This document shows positions 33,791 to 46,525 of a stretch of DNA of 64,000 nucleotides, piece by piece. The stretch covers positions 30,513,965-30,577,964 of the forward strand of contig CM026557.1 of the NCBI GenBank assembly GCA_015143295.1, in the 5' to 3' direction. The notes beneath the pieces were generated by a model that had not been told where the DNA came from, made no database searches, and was given only the letters and a program-made list of their open reading frames with translations. Each line of letters begins with the position of its first letter. The stretch's first letter is position 1. This DNA is from Tetracentron sinense. Lineage: Eukaryota > Streptophyta > Magnoliopsida > Trochodendrales > Trochodendraceae. The position numbers and the translations under genes are program-made.

Positions 33791-36158
33791 AGTCAGCCAC
33801 GCCTCTCCGTGTTCACTGTATGTGCTCATACCATTTGCCCCCTGTTGTCCGTTTACACCTGTCACACATGACTGTATGCACCTGTGGTGTACTGCCGCAC
33901 ACACACTATTGATAATGTTGATATGTGTGCACCCAGTGACCCAGGTTCCCGGGCGGCGCCAGCAAGAATATAGTAACTCTGACAATAGGGTTCAACATAG
34001 GCCTTTGGTGATTTCACACACAGGAAGAAAATATGTTGCCCCGCCGTGTGTGTGGTTTGGCTCCTCCGATCCTGTAAGTTTTCTATCTGGTGCTTATAGA
34101 AATTTGAGAGGATTCTAATCCCATTGCCTATTCTGTGAGCTGCGCAAGGATAGACGTATTCACTGGCAGGGATCGATGCGCAGGAGACTGGGAGGATGAC
34201 CAGCAGCCGTTACCTGTTGAAAGGGCAGGTAGAAATAACAGAGAGCGTAGCGCTAGACAAGGAGTGGTGAGGCGAAGGGGGAAAGGATGAGAGATAGCGC
34301 GATGAGAGATAAGGGCAAAGCTGTAAGCGAGGAGTCCACAGCAAGGGCACGCACGAGGGAAAAACTAACATCTGGAATTTCCTGGCATTGCTTCTTTGTA
34401 GCAGAATAGGCAAGAAAACAATGGTCTGACTGAGGATTCTGCAACTGTTTGTCTCATAAGGCGCTGGTGCAGCTATTATGCCGCTTTTAGGGAAATGTCC
34501 ATCTGGTCAAAGAAAGTTTTTGTAACTTTGAACTCTGTGAAGAGTTCTAATTGCTGACGATAGAAGGATAATTTCTTCTTCAAGGTCTTTTTCTGTCATA
34601 AGTGCTGCACTTATGACAGGACCATAGAACCACATCTGTGCTTATATTTGGTCAAAAGGATCCTTGATTTGGGACGTCCTTCAGGATTAGTGAAGATTTG
34701 CAGGTGGTCCAGCAGCTATTTTGTCATTAAAAATCCCGACGTTAGAGAGAAACAATCTTTGTTGAATGGGTATGTTTGGTGATACACACGTTTTGCTGAT
34801 TCGTTTGTCTCTTCTGTAGGCTTTTGGAATGGTGTGATGGTAAGTACAAAGACGCCATCAGCAATCCATACTCCACAATTCGTAGTACTTCAGCCATGCT
34901 ACAGGGAGAAAGGAGGTTGGAATGCTTTCTGGGTGTGCTACTTTGGTTAGTTTTGTCAGACTGATAAGAAGTATTTTTCTGGAAGACGGTTCCGCCTTCC
35001 AGAATTTTCTGCCGCCATGCGGATTCTGTTCTTATCTCTCCTCCATTATCTATCTTCGCCTACTTGGTAGGGTTGCTCTTGACTATGATGTGTTGCGCCT
35101 TGAGAAAACATCATAAGCTTTTCAAAAAAAGGGGATAGAGATACCTACAAATAGGGCTCTAGTTTTTTGTGCTCCATCAAACACCTTTGTACAAAGTTTG
35201 CTCCTCAGTTGTTGGTTCATGGACCAATCTAAAACCCAATATCTAAAAGCGGCGAACTATTTGTGTTAAGATCTTCATTAGGTCTTTGCCGCTCTGTTCG
35301 ACAATGTAATTGAGAGTAAAACGGTATTCACAGAGAAAAACTTCTTGGAAAAAGATAGTGGACCATTTTCCCAAGAGTGAATCGAGTTTGGAGCCAAAGT
35401 TGTGTACCAAGTGAAGGCCACGATCAGTCAAAAGAATTAGCAATTCGCGGAGACGCAAGCTCTTCATTGGTAGAATATTGTTAATGCATCAGTGAAGAGC
35501 TTACATGCCTCTCGAGCTTCCCAGTCTTCCATTGTACAGATGGGATATTGGGGCGTGATATATCCTAATGGCACCTACCTTCTCGCGATTCTCATTCATT
35601 CTTGCGAAAAGGCGATGGTCGTAGCACTCGGAAAGCTATTCGTAAAGTCAAGGAGCGCTTTGCGCCTTTTCAACCATTTTCAGAGGAAGCCTCGGCGTCA
35701 TATATTTGAGGAATGGCAGTCCATTCGTGTCCTGATGATGGCAGGGTGGAGAAGACAGGAATCTAGGAGATCTTTCCTGGGCTAGGATTATTGTGGAATG
35801 GTCATTTTCTTCGTCATGTTGAGATGGAGAAGGTGTTACGCTCCGCATCCTCTCGTGAAGCGAACATTATCTTCACGCTGGGCTTTTTGAAAAACTCCTG
35901 GCATTGCTTTTTGATGTGCCTAACTGAGTGCACTGCCATGAGGTTGGATAGCCTGCATCGGGCTTGCATCGTCCTTTGAGGTGCATTGAAACTGAGCAAG
36001 GAAAAGGCCCCCACGATACATGTCAGAAAGTCAGGCACTTTCCACTTGGAAAGTAGAGATTCTTCCCTATTTCTTTCTTGAACCCCATGCGTTGGGACGA
36101 CAGCCCCTCTTTAGTCACCATTTTCTCTCAAAAAATTGTTACCGAATTCCCCAGCGGA
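33791..36158. other. Unresolved sequence, expected gag-pro side of the element
   Basis: If the element were intact this would hold protease, gag and the 5' LTR on the minus strand. I could not recognise protease or a gag zinc knuckle. No frame is long, no LTR match to 23643-25203 was seen, and the stretch ends at the assembly gap. It may be strongly decayed, mis-assembled or unrelated. Confidence 0.4.
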
Positions 36159-36176
36159 NNNNNNNNNNNNNNNNNN
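36159..36176. other. Assembly gap (18 N)
   Basis: Eighteen undetermined bases separate retroelement-like sequence on the left from the RINT-1-like gene on the right. The true distance is unknown. Confidence 0.99.
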
Positions 36177-38017
36177 ATTGTTGGAAAATATGCTTGCAAA
36201 ATGGCTTTTACATCTTCCTGACATCTAGTAGCTTGAGAGATCTCTATACAAGGAAAAAAGGCTTCGGGCCGAGCACAAAAGACTGGAAAATGACGAACAA
36301 GGCTCGCATATCAGATCCAAACTGATTGACCCCCTGACAGAAAATCTCGTATCTTCATGATTAATGCTGTCCAAAAATAAAAACTGGTCAGCCCATCTGT
36401 GATGCTTCTCCATAAATCCAAGAAGTCAAAATATGTGAGCTGATTCTTAAAACATCCAAGGCCTTCAAACAAAGTCAGCAGAAACAATAAAATCCGTGGC
36501 CCCAAACAATTGTTCAGGCCAAAATCTTCTCGCCCCCCATTGTTCCCTATTTTGGACTGTTCCAGGAGATTGTTGCCTTGACAAAGAGATTGCCATTAAT
36601 TTCCAAAGCCATGCATTATTGAAGCTCATCAAGCTCTTTATATTGTTCCCCAAGAACCACCATGATTATCCATGTCCTTTCCTTATATTGATTTGAAATC
36701 ATCTTCCACCATTTCATCTCCAAGAAATTCACATATTTCGCTCCATTCCCGCTACATAAATTCACGTAATCTGGCGGCATCGATGACTAGGAGCCTGCAT
36801 TAAGACTTCATTCCGCTACTGGCCACCCTGATTCCTGCTTTCCTCTGCAGTGCTGAAGCAACACTTTGAAGAATTTCCACAAGAATATGGCTGCAGAGAT
36901 CTGATAAATTGGGCTCGAAGTAAGATATTTGGTAAAGTTTCGCACCGTTGTATCATTGCCCACATGATTTTAATAACAGCCTCTGCAATTGGTGGAGCTT
37001 TATGGTCTTCCCTAGTAGACAGGAGAAAATTGTTCAGGTTCTCTCTCGGTATGAAACTCAGCTCCTTTCCTGGTGTCGATCACCAAGCTCTGTCATCTTC
37101 CAACTCCAATTTTAGATCTTCTGGGCATCTTGAGCTCTATCTGGCCCAAATTCTGAGCCAGTCGGCGCGAGCAACAATATTGTAAGGCTGAGAGTGCCTC
37201 CTGGGATTTCTTCAAACCTAGAAGACTCCCCAACAAATAGTGGAGTTCCCAAACTTACAAGTGATTGCATCTGGTTATCAAAAGCAACAATAAGATCAAC
37301 AAGATGGAGCCACGAAGCAATAACCTCTGATTTGGCATTTTTCTCCGTATATCTTTCAGCAAGAGCAGATAGATTCTCTAGCTAGGTACCCTGAAAGCAT
37401 TTTAACCATTGCCGATACCCAAGCTTCCTTAGCACTACAACCCACTAACCTTGCTTTATCAATCAAAGGCTTGCAAAACATCATCCACTCCAACAACGAA
37501 ATCCCGGGTAATTTATACGCTAGAGCAAACATAAATTTGGGTTGATCAGCCCATTTCGAAAAATGGTGTTCGACTCTTGCTGCAATGGGAGATACCAATT
37601 CATCAATGGGCCAAAGTCCTAAGTTGTGCTCCCTCTTGTGTCCTAATAGTTCAAGTTGTCGTGCTTCCCTCTGGAACTGCAGATGCTGCAAGCACAAAGA
37701 GCTAGAAAGCTCGGAGAATACCTCTCTCTTTTGTCTCCTTGCATCAAAACCAGTGGATTTGGAAGGTCCAAGTTCTTTCCAATTTCTGTTTCAGACGTCA
37801 AAAGTGCTGGTGGCCATCCAAGAGAAGCAAGGAGAGCTCTATGATCTGCGAGAGCTTGTGGCCTGAGAACCCCCAGAGTTTTATCTACTCTAGCATCGAC
37901 GGACTTCAGAAGAAGTTTCCACTGTGGCTGGCATTTTGCAACACTCAGAATAACTTTCTCAATATTATTCATGGCTTTTACAGCAAGAAGCAGCTTTTCT
38001 TGCTTCCATCCAAATTC
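36177..38017 (-). pseudogene. RINT-1/TIP20-family (MAG2-like) gene, broken and truncated
   Basis: The minus strand encodes much of a plant RINT-1/TIP20 protein, a tethering factor for Golgi-to-ER vesicle traffic (MAIGO2-like). It starts after an acceptor at 38018 (..ttggaatgcag) with EFGWKQEKLLLAVKAMNNI. Conserved blocks follow: RVDKTLGVLRPQALADHRAL, LASLGWPPALL, NPLVLMQGDK, LWPIDELVSPIAARVEHHF, CSAKEAWVSAMVKMLSG, an AIKIMWAMIQRCE-like block at about 36960 and PEAFFPC near 36220. Frame changes occur in the LALCA..QHLQ region (about 37700), near 37500 and at many points left of 37380. The N-terminal part is absent and the far end runs into the gap. It is a pseudogene, or a real gene with an error-rich consensus. 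Confidence 0.75.
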
Positions 38018-38287
38018 CTGCATTCCAATAAGATAACACTGTTACCTTTTGCTCCTACCACAGTAGGATAATGTTACACCTAACAAATTTCCCAACGACA
38101 AATAAGAAAAAGATATAAAAGAAAAAAGAAGAAAACATGTTATAAAGCCTTACAGGTGGACTTGATTCATTTAAAAGATTTCCTGAGAAAATATTCCTTG
38201 TGTTCCATTTGGTTTGATGATTCATAAAACAAGTAAAATAAATTCAGAGAAGATATGTAGTAAAGAAGGTTAATGCTATGCACTCAC

Positions 38288-38783
38288 CTGCAAGACATGA
38301 GTGCTTTGGCCTTGATGATATTGCCTGCAACATGGACCATGCCTCCTTAGCCCTACTTGCAAATTGCAATAGCTCAAAGAAACTTGGTAAACCTTTCTAA
38401 GTTCATTGAAGAACCTCCTTTAGAGGTTTCACATATATGACTAAGAAAATAAATGTATAAATATGTATCTACATTGCACCATAGATGCAAATATTACTCT
38501 TTGACTTGAAGAATATTGTTCATGGCACATATGGTTCACTAATTGGAGGGACAACCACAAAAGGCTGTAATTTTTAATTGCTATGTGACTACCCCATTTG
38601 AAGCAAAACCAGGATTGAGTTCTTAGAAGCAAAACCAGATTGATTCTTCTGCGAGGATTACAACCAGAAAGTTACTTGGTTGCCGTTACAATTTAAAAGA
38701 ATATTAATAGAGTAAGTATATAAACCCACCTGAAATGGTAGAGCTCCATAGTAGTAATCTCTCTGTATGCAATAATGAAATCC
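38288..38783 (-). CDS. Two exons of an unidentified gene
   Basis: Exon 38783-38730 is 54 nt, phase 0, with acceptor ctttgcag and donor cag|gtgggt; it encodes GFHYCIQRDYYYGALPFQ. Exon 38396-38288 is 109 nt, with acceptor ..cttag and donor gcag|gtgag; it continues in frame with KGLPSFFELLQFASRAKEAW and ends PKHSCLA in phase 1. Both have consensus splice sites and read through in the same frame, which supports real exons. I do not recognise the protein. The phase-1 donor does not match the frame of the RINT-1-like exon at 38017, so a link needs an intervening exon or an indel error. Upstream exons would lie to the right. Confidence 0.45.
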
Positions 38784-38799
38784 CTGCAAAGCATACAAT

Positions 38800-38982
38800 T
38801 GAAACTTAAAAACTGAAAATCTCATCAATTTTAATAACTCAGCAATTCAGTTCATGCCCATTAAAGATTGAACTATCTTCTAGTCAATTGAAATTTAAAA
38901 CCTGAAAATTCCATCAATTTTAACAACCCACCACTGCAGTTCATGCCCATTAAATAGCAAACTGTCATCTAGTCAATTGAAA
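38800..38982. repeat. Tandem duplication, about 91-bp unit x2
   Basis: Two adjacent diverged copies share cttaaaa-ctgaaaat, catcaattttaa, cagttcatgcccattaaa and ctagtcaattgaaa. They lie in what would be an intron of the minus-strand gene. Confidence 0.7.
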
Positions 38983-39654
38983 CCAAACTGTCCCTTGTAA
39001 CAAAAAAAGTTTTTTTTTCCTTCTAATCAATAGCATTGTCTTGTACTAAGGAACTAGAACTAATTTGCATAAAACTATTTAATAACAGATCAACTATATT
39101 CTATTACTGGGAATATTTTTAAATTAAACCCCACACAAGATACTTTAAATCCTATCTGAATTTCACCCTAATTTTATCTTTGAACATCACCTTTTCTTAC
39201 CCTACTCTTCCGTATTTGTTATGAATCCTAAGCCGCATGTCAAATTAGTTAGATTTTGATCGAACTGAGTCCTTTGTCATCTGTACCAGTGTCACCTAGG
39301 AGATGAAAAAGAAAAAAAAAATGACTGAGACATACATGTGTGTGCTAAAATTCTATGGCTTATCCAAAGGAGGCCATATCCATCCCTAGTGCAGAATGCA
39401 GATGGCGTGAAGAACCCTTGTTTGAGAAGTTTAATTTTACACTGAAACATGCAAAACCAAAGCAGCACAATGACTATAGCCACCAATGCAAGCCCCCCCC
39501 CCCCTTCTCCCTGCAACACCTTCAAGTATTGCTGCGTTACTGCATATGACCTCAAAATCTGGTTGGGGTTTGATGTCTCCTTCCACAAACTTGAACATTC
39601 AACCTGAAAAAGCCAAAGAATAACCAGTTTCTAATGGTGAAAAAAGTCTGTAAA
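38983..39654 (-). other. Possible further exon, otherwise unassigned
   Basis: A frame on the minus strand from about 39605 (acceptor tttttcag) reads VECSSLWKETSNPNQI up to a C-run at 39493-39504. It may be an exon of the unidentified gene, but no donor is clear. Confidence 0.25.
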
Positions 39655-40093
39655 TCTGCGGACTTCCGCTCGGGCGGAGCTATCCAGCGCTCGGGCGGTT
39701 TGGACCAGTATACTTTTTCTTCATTTATTTTCCTGTTTTCTTCAGTTCTTTCATCACCTAGGCTCTTCTAAATTCTTGAAAGCTCTCATCCTTTGAGAAT
39801 TATGATATTTTCTCCCCTTAGTCCTGAAAATAATGACTCATTCTAGAGGTTCATGGATTCACGCCATTATATGCAATTCCTTCGGAGGTTCAACAACACC
39901 TCCACAGTCAGTTCACCAGGAACATCATCCTCCTATCGGGATTTTATAGACGCGGACTCACAATCCGGGGAACGCTTTCCCTCCCGCCTACCCTAAACAG
40001 ATTCTGAGAGGTCCCAAACGACATCAAGCTGGGTGAGTGACGATGCATACTAGACAGGTGTTCATCTCCAAAGCAACCATAAATTCAGAACTA
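39655..40093. mobile_element. Probable LTR fragment, target of the LINE
   Basis: It begins with a GC-rich pair of gctcgggcgg motifs (39669 and 39691), like one in the Tat/Ogre-type LTR at about 8057. No coding region is recognised. The LINE 3' end abuts it at 40094. Confidence 0.3.
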
Positions 40094-40249
40094 TTTTTTT
40101 TTATCGATAATGCAAGCAAATATATTAAAAGAAAAGCAGAGCTACAAAAAAAGGAAAAGCGCTCAGCTCACAAGCTCGTGAACCAAAAACACTAAACCAG
40201 AAAAAGAAAAACAAACAGCATAAGATAACCCCTGAAACCTCGCCTATCG

Positions 40250-43200
40250 GCCCCTAGACTATATCACCAAATGAGATGTCCAAATCCACCCTCTCCTGTC
40301 TAGCATTACACCAAGCCAAAACCAACGAACGAGACCGAGAGCAAATGCCATAGAGGGAAGAGGTAGAGTTTTCAAAAACTCTCTTGTTCCTCTCCTTCCA
40401 TAAAGACCAAGCTATAGCACCCGGCAAACCATCCAGATAGCCATCTTAGAGCCACTTACCCCATCCCAACAAGATAAGAAGTTGTGAAGGGAACAGGGAA
40501 AGACCCAAGCCACTCCCAGCCGAGAAAGGAAGAAACTTCAAACTCCACATGCTACAGTACAATGTAAAAGAAGATGATCTACCATGTCTTCCGCTTGGAG
40601 GCACATAAAATAGCGGTTTGCCATCCTCCACACTCTAAGATTTCAGATGATCACTGGTGAGAATTTTATTCAAAGCCGCATTCCATAGAAAGAAAGATAC
40701 TTTTGATGGAATACCTGGATTCCACATAATCCTATGAGGAAACCAGGTGGGAGACCTAGGCCTAAAGGTCTGAAAAAGAGATCTTACAGAAAAACGACCC
40801 TTTTTGCTTATAGACCAAATTCTACAATCCCACCCGTGAAAAACCAAAGAATGAGACCCCAGATGCTCTAACAAGCTACTAAACTCATTGATATCCCAAT
40901 CATTAAGCCCTCTCCTCAGTCTCGGACACCAAACAGCCCCCTCACCTCCCCTATCAATGTACTCGCCCACTAACGCATCCCTATTTGATGCTAGACGGAA
41001 AATGCTAGCGAAATCATCTTGCAATTTTGTGGCTCCACACCACACATCTTTCCAAAACCTAACCTCATATTTTCTCCCGACTCTAAAAGAGAACAAATGA
41101 ATAACATGACGCGCGACTGACATGATGCCTTCCCACAAACCCACCCCATGGGCCCTCCGAACATCCTTGAGAATCCAACACGATTTGGCCCCATATTTAG
41201 CTACAATCACGACCCGCCAAAACTTTCTCTTTCCTCTCCAAACCTCCAAATCAATTTCTCTAGCAGAGCCTTGTTAACTAACGATAGAGGCTTCAAATTT
41301 AAACCACCCTCACTCTTTGGCCAACAAATGTTGGCCCAGTCAACTAAGTGATAATTAAACTCTCCTCCTTTCTTGTGCCAATGAAATTCCCTCTGCATAC
41401 GTTCAAGAGATAGAGCTACCGAACGGGACAAAATTGGACATGAAGTAGGTAGGCAAACTACTCAAAGTGCTCTGAATCAAAGTTAACTTCCCCCCTTTTG
41501 ATAAAAAAGAAGCTTGCCACCCAGACAATCTTTTTGCAAATCTATCCAGGACCGGAGCCCACACTGACTTTGCTTTAAATCTAGCTCCAACCCAGGTATG
41601 TTGATGGAAGAGTCCCTGCCCGACAACCCACAATCGCCGCTAGATTGGCCACTCCCTTTACCTCCCCCACCCCTAATATTTCTGACTTGGACATGTTGAC
41701 TCGCAACCCAGACACTACTTCAAAGTAGAAAAATAGACTCCTAAGAGATACTAGATCCTGACGAGAAGCTCTACAGAAAATAAGGGTGTCATCTGCGAAC
41801 TGGAGATGGAAAATGCGTCACGACCTAAGGAAAAACCTTCGAAAATTGGCCCATCAGCACGGGACAACATTCTACTTAAAGCTTCTGAAGCAATGATGAA
41901 TAAGAATGGGGATAAAGGATCTCCTTGCCTCAACCCCCTAGAGCTTTGAAAGTAACCTGCTTAGAGCTTTGAAAGTAACCTGCTGGGCTACCATTGATGA
42001 GAATAAAGGACACAGATGAGATACATAACTTCATCCAATGGCACCACTTAGGACCAAAACCCATTATTTCCAGAAGATACCCTAGATATGACCAACTCAC
42101 ATGATCATAAGCTTTTTCCATATCCACTTTGCACACTAAACCAGGGGCCGAAGATCTAATCCTCTCATCAATGCATTCGTTGGCTATCAGTATTCCATCA
42201 AGAATCTGCCGACCACTCACAAAAGCCCCTTGTTGAGGAGATATAATATAACCCATCACTCTCTTGAGGCGACTAGCATGAACTTTGGAAAGAATTTTAT
42301 AGACACTGCTCACTAGGCTAATCAGACGGAAATATCTGATATCTGTTGCCCCTTTATGCTTTGGAATCAGGACAATGAAAGTGTTGTTGATCACTCTATC
42401 AAACCAACCTAGCTCGTCCAACTCACCCATCACTACCATGAAATCCTTACCCACAATGTCCCAACAGGATCAATAGAATTCAATGGTAAAACCATCTGGG
42501 CCAGAGGCCTTATCCCTGGCCATGTCTCGAATGGCTCATAGAACCTCCTCCTCCAAGAACCTAGACTCCAAAGATTCCTTCTGCTCCATCGGCAAACTCT
42601 CAAAATCGAGTCCATCTAGTTGAGGCCGCCACCGTTCCCTTTCAAAATACAAATCTTGATAGAAAGAAACAATACTCTCCGCAACCTCTCCTGGCCCCTC
42701 CTACCACTCCCCATGCACCTAAATTCTGAAAATGAAATTTCTTTTGTGATGAAAATTGGCTATCCTATGGAAAAACTTGGTATTTCGATCTCCCTCTTTA
42801 AGCCAACGAACCCTGGATTTCTATTTCCAATTGATCTCTTCCATCCTAGCCACAGATAAGTATTCCACCTTCAAAGCTTCCTTTGATCTCAATTCATCAC
42901 TAGAGAGTAACCTCGATTCTTCCGGCAGATCCAAGTCACTAATATCCTTCAAAAGGCGAGATAATCGAGCTTGAATATTTCCAAACACTTCTCTATTCCA
43001 GATCTTGAGGCGAGCCTTAAGAGCTTTAAGTTTAAGACCAAATCGAGTGCTCACTAAGCCCTGCCCCTTTCTAGCACTCCAAACCTTGGCCACCACCCCC
43101 TTAAAACCCTCATCTAATAGCCACATATTTTCAAACCGGAAAGGCGTGGGACCCCCTCTGAAATTTCCCAACTCCAAAGAGATGGGCACATGATCTGATA

Positions 43201-43872
43201 TAGGATGAGGCAAAGATGTTTGAATCAAGTTTGGAAAATGAGTTTCCCAATCCGGGGAACAGAGGAAGCTATTGAGACGGCTCGCTAGAAAACTGGTTTC
43301 TGAATGGGCCCACGTGAAAAGTTGACCTTTTAAAGGAAAATCAATCAACTCATGGCGCCTGATGAACTCCCCGAATCTCCTCATCTTTGCATTTAACCTA
43401 CACCCCCCTTTCCTCTCATCAGGGAAACAAATGCTGTTAAAATCCCCGCCCAAGCACCAAGGTCCCCCCCATCTGATGCTAACGTCCTCTAACTCACTCC
43501 AGAAGACAGAGTCATTCGTCCCACCGGATGGACCATAGATCCCAGAAAAAACCAAGTAAACTCCTCGCCCACCCGCCGACAGAGAATGGATAACGAGTAC
43601 GCTCCTAGCTCTGAATCTAATACTTCCAAAATATCCTTGTACCAAATCAAGAGAATACCTCCCTAAGCACCCAAAGATGGAACAGTCATCCAATGGGGAG
43701 AAGAGATATCCCACAAATCCCGAACTATATGGTCCTAGACTGATTCTAGTTTAGTCTCCTGAAGACATAACAACACTGGCCTCCTAAATTTAACCAGACG
43801 CTTCATAGCCACACATTTATCCACTGACCCCAGACCCCGAATGTTCCACAATATGACGGGAAAACCTGTCAT
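40250..43872 (-). pseudogene. LINE ORF2: endonuclease, reverse transcriptase, zf-RVT
   Basis: It starts at ATG 43870-43872 with ILWNIRGLGS. The apurinic endonuclease part has LCLQETKLE, LGGDFNSI and SDHVPISLEL. The RT part has [62 protein letters not shown] and, in another frame, FADDTLIF (about 41790). The C-terminal zf-RVT region has MWNPGIPSKVSFFLWNAALN. Breaks include a TAG near 43735, a frameshift near 43690, several stops at 42460-42830, a 23-bp duplication at 41939-41984 and a frameshift before FADD. ORF2 overlaps the ORF1 stop by four bases (atga). Confidence 0.88.
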
Positions 43873-45973
43873 CTACGAACTCTAAGGCCCTTTCCTATAC
43901 TAGGACTGCACGAGACACTCCGAGAACTTGACCTCTCATAGTTAACGCCACTCTGCAAATTCCTCAGCTCCTTAGCCGATCGACCCTCCTTGCCTATGCT
44001 TGATTTCTGACTAAAAATCCCTTTCTTCTCAACTCGAACCTGATTAAGACTAGAAAAAAAAACCTTGGCTTCCTTCTCATGACCCACAAAAAACAGACCT
44101 AGGAATTTTCCTAGAGCTTCCAGTTGACCCGGATCTCCCTCTAACCACTCCCTTGACTCCCCACTATTAACATCCTGAGAACTATCTCCATAATTTTCAG
44201 GATTAGAATGAGAATTTGAATCTACAAGCATTGACTCAAGTCTGATTGGAATTTCTGTGAGAACTCTAGTATCTGAACACAATCTAGCCCCAACTCCGAC
44301 ATTGGTTTCCTCAAGAGACTGTGGTATCATGTCTCCATGACATAAGAACAATGAATTAGAAGACTCACCAAATGAACAAAATGAACTCTCCATATCCATC
44401 CGCTTCCCGCCCTGACACGGAATGGGATGGATACAACGAGAAGAGGATTTAGGCATACCTCCCAACAGAAAAGAAGATGCATCTCTGACCTCTTGAAGGA
44501 CCTTGCCTCTCGAAGAGTGTGAAGATTTGGAAGGTTCTAACTCTTCCGAACCAGAATTGAGTTGATTCTTTGATCCTGTTCCTGGCATCACTTCTGCAAA
44601 ACAAGTTGAAATATGATTTGCAAGAGATGGATCCAGAATAGCTATTGGACTGAAATTCAATTCATCTGTTATCTTAGCTAGTTCAAGCAACATTGAAGGA
44701 GCTGCCCCAATGCTACTCCTGGAATCAGCATGAACACCCAGAAGACCTGAATTAACTCCCTTGCCCTCTGACTCCTTAACCCTTTCTAACCGAGCCGAAA
44801 CTAGAGCTACCTTAGAATCACCACACTCTACCATAGAAATAGCCAAAGGACCCGAGACAACTTTGGTTTCTTTATCACTGGGCCTTCACCTATCACGTCC
44901 CAAAGTCTACCCTTGAGAGGGGAGAGGGAGGTTCTTCCCCCAAGAAGTTGGATATTAGCCACTACCTTTGGTTTTAATAAACCGATTTCTGAGTGTAACA
45001 CTTCCTCTGTATCTGACAAATGAGAACTTCTGTTTGATGCCTCGCCTAATTCAGCAACCCTCATCACAGTTTCACTCGACGACTGATTGACAATCGAACA
45101 CTTCCTTAAGCTCATGTCTGATGATGCTAAAGAAACAGAATCCTGTAAACCCATTTCCCCAAAATCTGGACTTTGCCTTCAAAACACTTCCTCTTGCTCC
45201 CACCTTTATTCAAAATCACGGCTCGATTCAATTGCTGGAGATTCAACTCATCAAGCCCTAGCCCATTCTCCACTAACTCCAGTCCCTCAGCCAAAACATC
45301 ATTAGGATGTTGCTCTCTAAACCTTTAATTCAAAGCTTCGACCTGCTGGATTAATGGAGAAAGCGCCAACTCCCCGGCCACCGTCTTCTCCCGCGATTCC
45401 CTCTTTTTTTTCAAACTTACCAAACTGCGAGCAGCAGTGGGACAAAACGAGAGTTTTCTATTACTCTTAGCGATAAGCGGGTATAACCCGAAAGGGTCAT
45501 CCGACAGATCCGAATGCTTGACACTTTCCATGGGCTGAAAATCAAGCCCGATCTGAGATCCAGCCATATCATTGGCTACTGAGCCTGCCTCCCACTCTTC
45601 AAACTCCAAGCCCACCTGATAGGCCCAACACTGATTAAATCCCCCACCCCTGTTTAAAACCACTCACGTGATTAGGGATATTAAAAGCAAACTCGTCTTC
45701 TTCACTACCTCTTTCAACAAAAACCCTAGCCCCCTTCCTACCTCCAACTGATGGGATGTAAGTAGACTTCATGACTTTACGCTTCCATCGTAGACGCATG
45801 CGCCTGAAATTTCGCATTTTATTTTTATTTTGATTTTTCCGAATCTTTTTCTTTTTCCCTTCTGCTTGTGGCTCATGACTGGTACTACTGCCCCTACACA
45901 TGGGTAGGGTTCGAAAATTTCCTCTGACCACCTGTCTTGAGTCACCGAACTCCCCACTCTTTGGTGCAGAGAT

Positions 45974-46525
45974 TGTAAGATTAAACTTAATCTCATAAAA
46001 TCACTATTCTATGTCGAATAAAATATGACAGGATCTAGACCATGCAATATTAAATTAATCTAGTGAATATAAATTCAGGGATAAATATATTCGTACCTTT
46101 TAGGATCAATGAATAATGCCGAGGACAATATGAACGACTTTATGAATCCAGAAACCTGCAAAATAAAATCAAGAACCTCCTTTGGGAGTCTTCTCTTCGC
46201 CTCTCAAGTTTATCGATGGGGCTTGAAAAATAACGTGAGTGAGAAGAGGGACTTTCCCAAAACTTATAAGATAAAAAAAAAACCCTCGTAATCACCCATC
46301 ACGATCCAAGGGTCATGGGAAGCCACACCAAATCTAACGGTGAGTCATCCAACCGTTTCTCCTTAATTATCGAACATGTGTGAGTCCCATGTTTGACCAC
46401 ATCTTAGTGGGACCCACCAATTTAAACATTCTCTTATAGCAACCTTATCAATCCGGGATTTTGAATAAACCAAAACATGATTGCGTGGGCCACACCAAGA
46501 GTTGTAAAATATTAAAACTCTTACA
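45974..46525 (-). repeat. Copia 3' LTR, 552 bp
   Basis: It is nearly identical to 52930-53481. It begins tgtaagattaaactt and ends ctcttaca, next to a polypurine tract. Confidence 0.95.

Noticed and set aside
33791-36158. Several 60-130 residue frames as candidate new genes
   Set aside because: They are short, overlap on both strands and lack motifs. The stretch adjoins the assembly gap and may be error-rich.
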